NCBI GenBank assembly: GCA_027371625.1
Contig: DAHXMQ010000073.1
Span: forward strand, 1-12,522
DNA: 12,522 bases
From: Candidatus Methanoperedentaceae archaeon
GTDB taxonomy: Archaea; Halobacteriota; Methanosarcinia; Methanosarcinales; Methanoperedenaceae
Direction: 5' to 3'
Below are positions 1 through 5,647 of the stretch, piece by piece; the stretch's first letter is position 1, and each line of letters opens with the position of its first letter. The notes under the pieces are model-generated. The model did not search any database, was not told the DNA's origin, and was given only the letters and a program-made list of their open reading frames with translations. Both the position numbers and the translations under genes were made by a program.

Positions 1-50
1 TATGGCATGAAGACCGAAGAATTCTAAAAATGATAGGGGAAAGGATGTGA
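1..50 (+). other. 3' end of an upstream gene (frame uncertain)
   Basis: Two reading frames enter from the left edge and stop before the next gene. One ends with ...YGMKTEEF and a TAA at 25-27. The other ends with ...LKMIGERM and a TGA at 48-50, directly abutting the ATG at 51. Either could be the C-terminus of the preceding operon gene. In archaea the large subunit of phosphomevalonate dehydratase, or another mevalonate-pathway gene, would be expected here, but so few residues do not allow identification. The spacing shows that the small-subunit gene is not the first in its transcript. Confidence 0.3.
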
Positions 51-452
51 ATGGCAAAACTTAAAGCACACACCGTCTCCAGCGGAAAAGCAAAGGGTGA
101 AGCACTTGTTACCACGCAGCCCATTTCACTTCTCGGAAGTATAGACACTAAAACAGGCGTCGTGATTGAAAAAGGGCACGAACTCGAAGGAAAGAGCATA
201 AAAGGAAAAGTGCTTGTATTTCCCGGCGGTAAAGGCTCGACCGTGGGCTCCTATGCGATCTACCAGCTCAAGAAGAACGGCGCCGCGCCCTGCGCCATGA
301 TAAATCTAAAAGCCGAGCCTATTGTCGCAGTCGGCGCCATAATCTCGGAGATACCGCTTGTCGATGGGTTGGAGAAGAACCCACTTGCTGCGATAAAGAC
401 CGGGGATAAGGTTTTAGTGGATGCGATTGTAGGAAGCGTGGAGATTCTATGA
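51..452 (+). CDS. Phosphomevalonate dehydratase small subunit (aconitase X swivel domain, DUF126)
   Basis: The 133-residue protein has the whole-length pattern of the DUF126/aconitase X small (swivel) subunit. Motifs seen are VSSGKAKGEALVT near residues 9-21, ISLLGSIDTKTGVV at 25-38, and the glycine/serine loop FPGGKGSTVGSY at 57-68, whose Ser63 sits in the family's substrate-binding loop. Family knowledge: with a separate large subunit carrying the iron-sulfur cluster, this enzyme dehydrates 5-phosphomevalonate to trans-anhydromevalonate 5-phosphate in the archaeal mevalonate pathway for isoprenoid lipids. The ATG at 51 follows a purine-rich ribosome site (GGGGAAAGGA at 36-45). Its stop overlaps the next start (ATGA). 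The length is complete for a stand-alone small subunit; in many bacteria the two subunits are fused. The large subunit is not in the window. Confidence 0.88.
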   Translation: MAKLKAHTVSSGKAKGEALVTTQPISLLGSIDTKTGVVIEKGHELEGKSIKGKVLVFPGGKGSTVGSYAIYQLKKNGAAPCAMINLKAEPIVAVGAIISEIPLVDGLEKNPLAAIKTGDKVLVDAIVGSVEIL

Positions 453-667
453 ACGATGAGAAAGGTTATATGGAAATAAAGATGAGCAGCGGCTGGTTCC
501 TGACGATATCGCTTCAGAAAAGCGAGAGGGGCGAAGAGGAAAGCGAGTATGTGGAGATAGCCAAGGAAAGAGGCGGGCAGAAGCAGAGGCGGTTCTTCCT
601 GAATCCGAAGTATGCAAGGGCGCTTGGAGACGCGCTTGTGAAGTTCGCTGATGAGAACAAGCTTTAA
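449..667 (+). CDS. Small hypothetical protein, possible PC4-like nucleic-acid-binding fold
   Basis: This 72-residue cytoplasmic protein starts inside the stop codon of the preceding gene (ATGA) and has a GGAG ribosome site at 440-443, so it is very likely translationally coupled. No family is recognised with certainty. The layout is predicted strands (residues 7-21 and 33-39), a basic turn GGQKQRRFFLNP at 42-53, and a C-terminal helix at 54-70. That order, especially a basic strand followed by a LNP turn and a helix, resembles the single-strand DNA/RNA-binding PC4 (transcriptional coactivator p15) fold, but similarity is weak and could be chance. It has no signal peptide, membrane segment or cysteine. 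Coupling to a mevalonate-pathway subunit may only reflect operon packing. Confidence 0.65.
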   Translation: MNDEKGYMEIKMSSGWFLTISLQKSERGEEESEYVEIAKERGGQKQRRFFLNPKYARALGDALVKFADENKL

Positions 668-687
668 TCTGCGTTCATCTGCGGTTA
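666..687. repeat. Imperfect 10-bp tandem repeat (ATCTGCG core)
   Basis: The units atctgcgttc (667-676) and atctgcggtt (677-686) match at 8 of 10 bases. They lie exactly where the two convergent genes end and supply the stop codon of the minus-strand gene. I recall similar ATCTGCGTTCATCTGCGG-like runs as short dispersed repeats in other prokaryotic genomes, but I cannot test that here. Confidence 0.4.
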
Positions 688-866
688 TTTTTGATTTTTT
701 TTCTGGCTATTTCCTTTCTTACAGATTCCCTGTATCCGGGCTTGAATTTCATCAGTATCAAAATTATCTGATACCTGAGCAGCAATATAAACGACGTAAT
801 CCCGATTGCAAAACCTATAACGAGGATTATTTTCGGGGCAAGCGGCAGGCTGTGGATATCAAGCAT
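675..866 (-). CDS. Small single-span membrane protein, unknown function
   Basis: Translation from the ATG at 866 gives 63 residues: a short N-terminus (MLDIHSLPLAPK), one long hydrophobic segment at about residues 12-39, and a strongly basic tail ending RKEIARKKIKNNRR. The basic tail would place the C-terminus in the cytoplasm (positive-inside rule). This start is preferred over a longer one at 914 because it lies 4 bases beyond the aspartokinase stop, whereas the longer form would overlap the aspartokinase end by 44 bases. No clear Shine-Dalgarno site is seen, so translation probably depends on coupling to aspartokinase. No family is recognised. The C-terminal codons run into a T-rich/repeat region, so the natural end may be variable among relatives. 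Confidence 0.55.
   Translation of the reverse strand: MLDIHSLPLAPKIILVIGFAIGITSFILLLRYQIILILMKFKPGYRESVRKEIARKKIKNNRR
684..703 (+). terminator. T-rich transcription terminator for the 51-667 operon
   Basis: Just after the stop at 665-667 the + strand has two T runs, five at 688-692 and eight at 695-702, without a strong hairpin. Archaeal RNA polymerase terminates at oligo-T stretches of this kind. The same bases encode the Lys/Asn-rich C-terminus of the minus-strand gene, so composition may partly explain them. Confidence 0.45.
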
Positions 867-870
867 AGAC

Positions 871-2271
871 TTATTTCTGGTGTTCCAGACCGAACTCCCT
901 GTGCAGCACTTCAACAGCTTTCTTTGCAGTCTCTTCGCTTACTGCAAATGAGATATTGTGCTGCGACGAGCCCTGCGAAATCATTATCACGTTCACCTGT
1001 GCACTCCCAAGCGCACCGAAAACGCGTCCTGCCACGCCAGGGGTATTTGCCATCCCGGCGCCCACGACAGCAACCACAGCGATATTCCTGTCCTGTGTCA
1101 CTTCCCTGATTATGCCGTTCTTGAATTCAGCCTTTATCGCCTTTACTGCCTTATCAAGATGAGCCTCATCAACCACGATGGAAATATTTGCCTCCGATGA
1201 ACCCTGTGAAATCATCACGATATTGACCCCTGCATTCGCAAGCGTGGTGAATACGCGCGCAGCCACGCCTATCGTGCCAACCATCCCTGCACCTGAGATG
1301 TTAATGAGCGCAACTTTTTTAATCACGGTCACAGCTTTCACTATATCCCTGCTTTTTTTCTCATCCTTAACCACCAGCGTTCCCGCAAGCTCAGGGTGGA
1401 ACGTGTTCTTGACGCGCACAGGTATGCGGTGCCTTATGGCAGGCTCAATAGCCCTCGGATGGAGCACCTTGGCGCCGAAATACGAAAGTTCCATGGCTTC
1501 GATGTAAGAAATTACCGGTATTGGTCTTGCCTCGGGCACTATGGCTGGGTCTGTCGTCATGATGCCGTCCACCTCCTTCCACAGCCATATCTCGTTCGCC
1601 TTGAGCGCAGCCCCAATTATGGATGCCGTGAAATCCGAGCCTCCTCTTCCGAGCGTGGTGATAATCCCGGCTTCGTTCTCTGCGATGAAACCGCAAACTA
1701 CAGGGATACATTCATTCAGAAGCGGCTCAAGCCGCTCTTTGACAAGGGAATAGGTTACATCAAGGGGTTTGGCATTGCCGTATTCATCCGTTGTTACTAT
1801 TCCTGCCTCGCCTCCCGTGAACGAGCGTGAGCTAACTCCAAGCGATTGCAGGGAACCGCAGAGTATGGGTGCAGCCAGCCGCTCGCCGTAGGATGAGATA
1901 TAATCGACCGACCTCATGGTAAGTTCGCCGAGGTAGCATATGCCGATAAGCGCCTTCTCAAGTTCTTCTATGCGAAGGTCAATCTCAGCATTAACATTTT
2001 CAAGGATTTCGGTACTATTTATGGCTTCGCGGGCAGCTTTATGATGCTTTTCTTTGAGGTCAGCAATGAATTCATTTACTGAAGAGGTTTTCCCGGTTTC
2101 CGAGGCTTCACAGGCGTTCTTGAGAAGCGCATCCGTGATGCCGCCGAGAGCCGAGGTCACGAGAACGATTTCATTCCCTCTATCGCGATATTCCTTCGCA
2201 AGCTCTGCGACATGCCTCATGCGGACGCCGTCGCCAACAGACGTGCCTCCGAACTTCATCACGAGTCTCAT
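871..2271 (-). CDS. lysC: Aspartokinase (aspartate kinase)
   Basis: Aspartokinase phosphorylates L-aspartate with ATP to 4-phospho-L-aspartate, the first step toward lysine/diaminopimelate, threonine, methionine and isoleucine. The 466-residue protein has the amino-acid-kinase domain in residues 1-300: the N-terminal KFGGTSVG (6-13), SSYGERLAA (126-134), the nucleotide/substrate loop GRGGSD (208-213) and WKEVDGIMTTDP (231-242). Two C-terminal ACT domains follow (about 320-385 and 397-460), with the paired effector-site motifs ISQGSSEANIS (354-364) and ISQGSSQHNIS (431-441). Such ACT pairs bind amino acids in allosteric aspartokinases; the effector here is not known. Length matches archaeal monofunctional enzymes, and there is no fused homoserine dehydrogenase. 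The start MRLVMKFGG agrees with methanogen homologues as I remember them; the second ATG five codons in is possible. It heads a minus-strand pair with a small membrane protein and is divergent from the isomerase gene. Confidence 0.96.
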   Translation of the reverse strand: MRLVMKFGGTSVGDGVRMRHVAELAKEYRDRGNEIVLVTSALGGITDALLKNACEASETGKTSSVNEFIADLKEKHHKAAREAINSTEILENVNAEIDLRIEELEKALIGICYLGELTMRSVDYISSYGERLAAPILCGSLQSLGVSSRSFTGGEAGIVTTDEYGNAKPLDVTYSLVKERLEPLLNECIPVVCGFIAENEAGIITTLGRGGSDFTASIIGAALKANEIWLWKEVDGIMTTDPAIVPEARPIPVISYIEAMELSYFGAKVLHPRAIEPAIRHRIPVRVKNTFHPELAGTLVVKDEKKSRDIVKAVTVIKKVALINISGAGMVGTIGVAARVFTTLANAGVNIVMISQGSSEANISIVVDEAHLDKAVKAIKAEFKNGIIREVTQDRNIAVVAVVGAGMANTPGVAGRVFGALGSAQVNVIMISQGSSQHNISFAVSEETAKKAVEVLHREFGLEHQK

Positions 2272-2296
2272 ACGGAGTTTTCAATCGGTGGCGGGA

Positions 2297-2305
2297 GTAT
2301 TAAAG
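2297..2305 (-). promoter_or_regulatory. TATA-like box for aspartokinase
   Basis: On the minus strand the bases read TTTAATACT-like (2296-2304), about 30 bases upstream of the ATG at 2271. With the usual archaeal spacing of about 26 bases to transcription start, the mRNA would have a leader of only a few bases. No Shine-Dalgarno sequence precedes the ATG, which fits a leaderless or near-leaderless transcript. Confidence 0.4.
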
Positions 2306-2318
2306 ATTTGCAAATAAT

Positions 2319-2327
2319 CCTTATATC
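2319..2327 (+). promoter_or_regulatory. TATA box for the sugar phosphate isomerase gene
   Basis: CCTTATATC lies about 25 bases before the ATG at 2348, so transcription should begin at or next to the start codon, giving a leaderless mRNA. There is no Shine-Dalgarno sequence between the box and the ATG, in agreement. It shares a 76-base divergent region with the aspartokinase promoter. Confidence 0.55.
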
Positions 2328-2347
2328 ATGAAGTCGAATAAGGCAAT

Positions 2348-3112
2348 ATGAAAGTCAGCTTCTCCTCCCTCGCCCTCGTGAACAACCCTTTTGACTGGGC
2401 TTATGATTTGGAAGAGCTGGGCTTCACGGGCTGGGAAATCGTGAGTGAAGGGAAACAGCAGTTAAACGATGAAACGCTTTCTGAAATTAAAAACGTCATT
2501 GAAACCACCGATCTTGTACTCACGCTCCATCTTCCGTTCTCTGACCTCAATCTCGGGAGTTTGAACCACCCGATATGGAAAGAGACCATCCGCCAGATGA
2601 CAAAATGCATCGAGCGAGCCTCGGATTTCGTGGAGCTTGCTGTTGTCCATCCGGGCCAGCTCTCGCCTCTTGGGATGCAGCTCCCCGATATGGCATGGCA
2701 GCAGAGCATTGAAGGCTTGCGCGATATATGCGATTTTGCGGATGATTTCGGCATTAAAATCGGAGTGGAGAACATGGTGAACATGCCGCATGTCTTCGGA
2801 AAACAGCCGGGCGAGATTCTTGGGATGATAGAATCGCTTGAGAGGGAGAACGTAGGATTGACGCTTGATATGGGACACGCAAATACGAACGGCAATGTTC
2901 TTGAATTCCTTGAGGATTTAAGTAGAGCTGTGCATGTGCATCTCCATGATAACAAGGGGAGAAGCGATGAGCATCTTGAGCTCGGAAAAGGCACTATCGA
3001 CTGGAAAGAGGTCATGGGAAAATTCAAAGGATATAAGGGAAGGTTCGTGACCGAGGCAAGAACAGTGGAAGAAGGGAGTGCGAGTTTAAAATATCTGAAG
3101 AGCATTAAATAA
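2348..3112 (+). CDS. Sugar phosphate isomerase/epimerase-type TIM-barrel protein (AP endonuclease 2 superfamily)
   Basis: The 254-residue protein has the fold signature of the xylose isomerase-like TIM-barrel superfamily (COG1082), which includes sugar and inosose epimerases/isomerases and endonuclease IV. Probable metal-ligand and active-site stations appear in order: HLPF (61-64), VVHPGQ (99-104), IGVENM (138-143, Glu141), LTLDMGHANT (171-180, Asp174 and His177), VHVHLHDNKGRSDEHLELG (195-213, His200, Asp201 and His209), GTIDW (215-219) and FVTEAR (233-238, Glu236). The usual divalent-metal site is therefore intact. The substrate cannot be read from the sequence: the superfamily is catalytically diverse and archaeal members are mostly uncharacterised. 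Endonuclease IV is less likely because the protein is shorter and lacks that enzyme's additional zinc-ligand pattern. It appears monocistronic, with its own promoter and a separate promoter for the next gene. Confidence 0.85.
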   Translation: MKVSFSSLALVNNPFDWAYDLEELGFTGWEIVSEGKQQLNDETLSEIKNVIETTDLVLTLHLPFSDLNLGSLNHPIWKETIRQMTKCIERASDFVELAVVHPGQLSPLGMQLPDMAWQQSIEGLRDICDFADDFGIKIGVENMVNMPHVFGKQPGEILGMIESLERENVGLTLDMGHANTNGNVLEFLEDLSRAVHVHLHDNKGRSDEHLELGKGTIDWKEVMGKFKGYKGRFVTEARTVEEGSASLKYLKSIK

Positions 3113-3125
3113 AAAATATTACCCA

Positions 3126-3170
3126 AGCCTTATATAGAATTTAACCTATTATTTAATAGTCAAAGGAGGG
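3126..3170 (+). promoter_or_regulatory. Promoter and ribosome-binding site of the KaiC-kinase operon
   Basis: A well-formed TATA box (TTATATAG, 3130-3137) is preceded by a BRE-like AAGCC. Transcription would start near 3160. A strong Shine-Dalgarno GGAGGG (3165-3170) stands 4 bases before the ATG at 3175, so unlike the neighbouring isomerase gene this transcript has a short leader with a ribosome site. It is the best promoter in the window and the only clear one before 9040, which supports one operon to 9039. Confidence 0.65.
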
Positions 3171-3174
3171 TAAG

Positions 3175-4653
3175 ATGAACATCGTTCCTTCGTATATCCC
3201 TGGTTTAGATGACATTCTTGAGGGGGGTTTCAATAAGCCCTCGGTTGTACTGGTGGCTGGGGCTGCAGGAAGCGGAAAAACCACATTCGCTGCCGAATCG
3301 CTTTTCAATGCAGCAAAGTCAGGCGAGACGTGTCTTTTTATTTCAACCCTCTCAGAACCCCCTGCAATGATTAACAGCTACATGTCGCGCTTTTCCTTCT
3401 TTGACCAGACGCTGTATGAAACCAACAAAATGAACATCTTCAGTATAACCGAATCATTGTTAAAAGAAGGCTCGGCTGCTGTTTTGGAGTTCATAAACAG
3501 GAAAATATCTCTGCTTAAGCCTGCAAGGATCGTGATAGACCCTCTGACAGTGCTTGGCGACGTTCTTAAATCCGGACGACCTGTAACCGACGATGAGAGG
3601 CGAGGGTTCTATTTTGATTTATTCACTTCCATGAAAAGCTGGAATACGCTGGTCATTATCACAGGCGAATTCGTACTTGAAGACCTTCGCAAAAATGTGG
3701 TGGGTTACCTTGCAGATGCGATAATATACCTTTCTGAGGAAACCGTGGGCATGCGGGTGGAACGGAATATTCACATCCTGAAAATGAGGGGACAGAGATA
3801 CATTTCCGGGAAGCATTCGTTTGATATAAGGGATAAGGGAATAATCGTCTTCCCGCGCCTTTTGCCCCAGACATGGGCAGAAAAACCCGCCCCTTCTTTC
3901 AAGGTCAGCACGGGTGTTCCAGGGCTGGATAAGATGCTAAAAGGCGGTATCCTCAAGGACGATGTAATGCTGATTTCAGGAACCACAGGCACAGGCAAAA
4001 CCACATTCGGTCTCCATTTTATATGCGATGGACTTAACAGGGGTGAGAATGCGCTGATAATTTCCCTTGAAGAAAGACCTTCCAAGCTTGTAAGGAATGC
4101 AAAAACCTTTGGCATGGAGCTTCAACCATTTATAGCAAAAAAAATGCTGGAAGCTCTATATGTTTCTCCTGTTTTATACCATCCCGATGAGCAGGCTTTG
4201 ATATTAAAAAGAAAAATAATTGAAAATAATGTGAAACGCATCCTGTTTGACGGTATAGAGAACCTTGAGACCTCGATTCCCGATAATATAGAACGTAAAA
4301 ACTATATCACCGTGCTGCTCGACCTCTTTTCTTCCATGGGCGCTACAACCTGTGTCAACAGCGAGATTTCTGAACTTTTCGGGGCAGTAAAATTAACCCA
4401 TGAAGCCCTCTCGGGTGCAGTTGATACCATAATTCTCCTGCGGCATGTTGAGATCGAAGGAAAGATGCACGGTGTCCTGAGCATACTTAAATCGCGCGGC
4501 ATTGAACACGACACTGAGATACGGGAATTTGAAATCACAGAAAAGGGCATCAATGTAAAGACAGCGATGAAAGGGTATGAAAGCGTGCTCAGCGGGAGTG
4601 CGCGCAAAACGCCTGTGGATGTATTCAAGGAAGCGTTTGGTGAAAAGCCTTGA
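3175..4653 (+). CDS. Two-domain KaiC-like RecA-superfamily ATPase
   Basis: The 492-residue protein contains two tandem KaiC domains. Domain 1 (about 1-225): substrate-entry motif IPGLDDILEGG (8-18), Walker A GAAGSGKTT (29-37), Walker B RIVIDPL (118-124) and the KaiC-type end LKMRGQRYISGKHSFDI (202-218). Domain 2 (about 243-470): GVPGLDKMLKGG (247-258), Walker A GTTGTGKTT (269-277), catalytic pair LEERP (298-302), Walker B RILFDGI (355-361) and DTIILLRHVEIEG (417-429). Domain 1 has SEPP (60-63) where KaiC has EE, so it lacks the first catalytic glutamate. The CII autophosphorylation region appears as THEALSG (408-414), keeping a serine but not the following threonine by my alignment from memory. 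Archaeal KaiC homologues have been proposed as signal-transduction hubs; no kaiA or kaiB is present, so a clock role is not implied. The next gene starts inside its stop codon. Confidence 0.92.
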   Translation: MNIVPSYIPGLDDILEGGFNKPSVVLVAGAAGSGKTTFAAESLFNAAKSGETCLFISTLSEPPAMINSYMSRFSFFDQTLYETNKMNIFSITESLLKEGSAAVLEFINRKISLLKPARIVIDPLTVLGDVLKSGRPVTDDERRGFYFDLFTSMKSWNTLVIITGEFVLEDLRKNVVGYLADAIIYLSEETVGMRVERNIHILKMRGQRYISGKHSFDIRDKGIIVFPRLLPQTWAEKPAPSFKVSTGVPGLDKMLKGGILKDDVMLISGTTGTGKTTFGLHFICDGLNRGENALIISLEERPSKLVRNAKTFGMELQPFIAKKMLEALYVSPVLYHPDEQALILKRKIIENNVKRILFDGIENLETSIPDNIERKNYITVLLDLFSSMGATTCVNSEISELFGAVKLTHEALSGAVDTIILLRHVEIEGKMHGVLSILKSRGIEHDTEIREFEITEKGINVKTAMKGYESVLSGSARKTPVDVFKEAFGEKP

Positions 4654-4937
4654 TAATCAATACCACGAATTTTTTCATATTAGTTCTGGTTCTTGGTGTT
4701 TCATACGTGTTCCTTATCGGATTTCCCTTCAGTATTGCCTATTTTTATGAGAAAGTTTTTAAAAAGCCTGTATTCCCTTATCTTTTTATCATCTCGGGTA
4801 TTTTATTCATCGTTTCTTTTCTATTTTTTCTTTATAACTTTTTCAGCGACACAGGAGGCGTCTTTTTTGCCTCAGGTGGTGTTTTATTAGCCGCTGCAAG
4901 CCTGCGGCTTTACTATGTAATGACAGGGAGGGATTAG
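4650..4937 (+). CDS. Small three-span membrane protein, unknown function
   Basis: The 95-residue protein has three hydrophobic segments, at about residues 8-30, 42-63 and 70-89, with short charged links (YEKVFKKP at 32-39). It ends with the short charged stretch MTGRD. The start is a TTG overlapping the KaiC-like stop (TTGA), supported by a Shine-Dalgarno-like GGTGA at 4639-4643 with 6-base spacing; no in-frame ATG lies nearby. No family is recognised and no catalytic residues stand out. Position between a KaiC-like ATPase and a kinase/receiver pair suggests a role in signalling at the membrane, such as an anchor or transducer, but this is inference only. Confidence 0.75.
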   Translation: MIINTTNFFILVLVLGVSYVFLIGFPFSIAYFYEKVFKKPVFPYLFIISGILFIVSFLFFLYNFFSDTGGVFFASGGVLLAAASLRLYYVMTGRD

Positions 4938-4962
4938 GATTACACCGGAACTGCATCTGCTG

Positions 4963-5289
4963 TTGCTATCTTTCGGGACTATTGGTATTGTCATTTTTTA
5001 TCTTGTGCTCGCAAGGCGCAGCGCTCGAATGGGGAATGGACTCGGACTTGCACCATATTATCTACTGGATTATGCAGCATGTATTATTGCTTTATCAAGC
5101 ATATATGTCCATGCACAGTTGCATGCACAGTTGCATCCACAGCCATCTTCCCTTGATTTGCAGGGACTGTATATATCCCTGCTTCTCTTAAGCAATGTTA
5201 TCGTTATTCTTGTTTCCTTCAAGTACTGGTGGTGGTTAAAGGATGAGCTTCTAAGTAAATCAGAACAGGGAGGTAAATCACATGAGTAA
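4963..5289 (+). CDS. Second small membrane protein with His/Gln repeat loop, unknown function
   Basis: From the TTG at 4963 this encodes 108 residues with three hydrophobic segments (about 3-16, 33-47 and 66-83) and a hydrophilic charged tail (KDELLSKSEQGGKSHE). Between spans 2 and 3 lies a tetrapeptide repeat, HAQL-HAQL-HPQP. The start is uncertain: the TTG has no ribosome site, whereas an in-frame ATT at 4939, 1 base after the upstream stop, is preceded by GGGAGG (4926-4931) at 7-base spacing and would add TPELHLLL ahead of span 1. The 3' end overlaps the response regulator start by 8 bases. No family is recognised. It shares membrane topology, but no obvious sequence, with the preceding protein. 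Confidence 0.7.
   Translation: MLSFGTIGIVIFYLVLARRSARMGNGLGLAPYYLLDYAACIIALSSIYVHAQLHAQLHPQPSSLDLQGLYISLLLLSNVIVILVSFKYWWWLKDELLSKSEQGGKSHE
5110..5145 (+). repeat. 12-bp in-frame tandem repeat (HAQL units)
   Basis: The unit catgcacagttg occurs twice exactly (5110-5121 and 5122-5133), followed by a diverged third copy, catccacagcca (5134-5145). Because 12 is a multiple of three, copy changes keep the frame and alter only the number of HAQL tetrapeptides in a loop of the membrane protein. Confidence 0.75.
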
Positions 5290-5647
5290 AAAAATAATGG
5301 TCGTGGACGATGAGCCGGACACAGTGGATTTGATAAAACTGGTTCTTGAGACCGAAGGATTTGAGGTTGTTCCGGCATACAGCGGCAGGGAGTGCCTTGA
5401 AAAACTCGAAATAGAAAAGCCAGCGGCAGTGCTGCTGGATATAATGATGCCTGAAATGGACGGCTGGGAAGTTTTCAAAAAAATCAGGGAAAAATATGAG
5501 GATATGCCTGTGGCTATGCTCACTGTAAGGAGCCAGAACATAGATAAGATGCTCGGGCTGCACGTGCTCAAAGTGGATGATTACATCACCAAGCCTTTTG
5601 GAAGAAAGGAACTCGTGGAAAGGGTAAAAAAGCTGGTTGAATCGTGA
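5282..5647 (+). CDS. Receiver-only (CheY-like) response regulator
   Basis: The 121-residue protein is a single receiver domain with no output domain. Acidic pocket D9-D10, phospho-acceptor D53 in LLDIMMPEMDGW, T81 in MLTVR and K104 in YITKPF are all present, so it should accept a phosphoryl group from a histidine kinase. The ATG has a strong Shine-Dalgarno (GGGAGGT, 5268-5274) and overlaps the upstream gene by 8 bases; its own stop overlaps the kinase start (GTGA). The cognate kinase is almost certainly the next gene. With no DNA-binding or enzymatic output, signal must pass by protein contact; the co-transcribed KaiC-like ATPase and membrane proteins are candidate targets (inference). Confidence 0.93.
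   Translation: MSKKIMVVDDEPDTVDLIKLVLETEGFEVVPAYSGRECLEKLEIEKPAAVLLDIMMPEMDGWEVFKKIREKYEDMPVAMLTVRSQNIDKMLGLHVLKVDDYITKPFGRKELVERVKKLVES

Noticed and set aside
651..1109. 152-codon open frame on the + strand covering the small membrane gene and the aspartokinase end
   Set aside because: The translation is Arg/Ser/Gln-rich noise typical of an antisense frame and it overlaps the conserved ACT domain region of aspartokinase.
2348..3112. Calling the TIM-barrel protein endonuclease IV (DNA repair)
   Set aside because: Its length (254) and motif spacing fit the general isomerase/epimerase group better, and the full three-zinc ligand set of endonuclease IV is not evident.
2401..3126. 241-codon open frame on the minus strand opposite the isomerase gene
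   Set aside because: It is fully antisense to a gene with clear family motifs, its translation is Ser/Pro-rich without recognisable domains, and it has no ribosome site.
3175..4653. Possibility that the KaiC-like gene is part of a circadian clock
   Set aside because: No kaiA or kaiB is in the window, the phosphosite pair is incomplete, and archaeal two-domain KaiC homologues are common without clocks.
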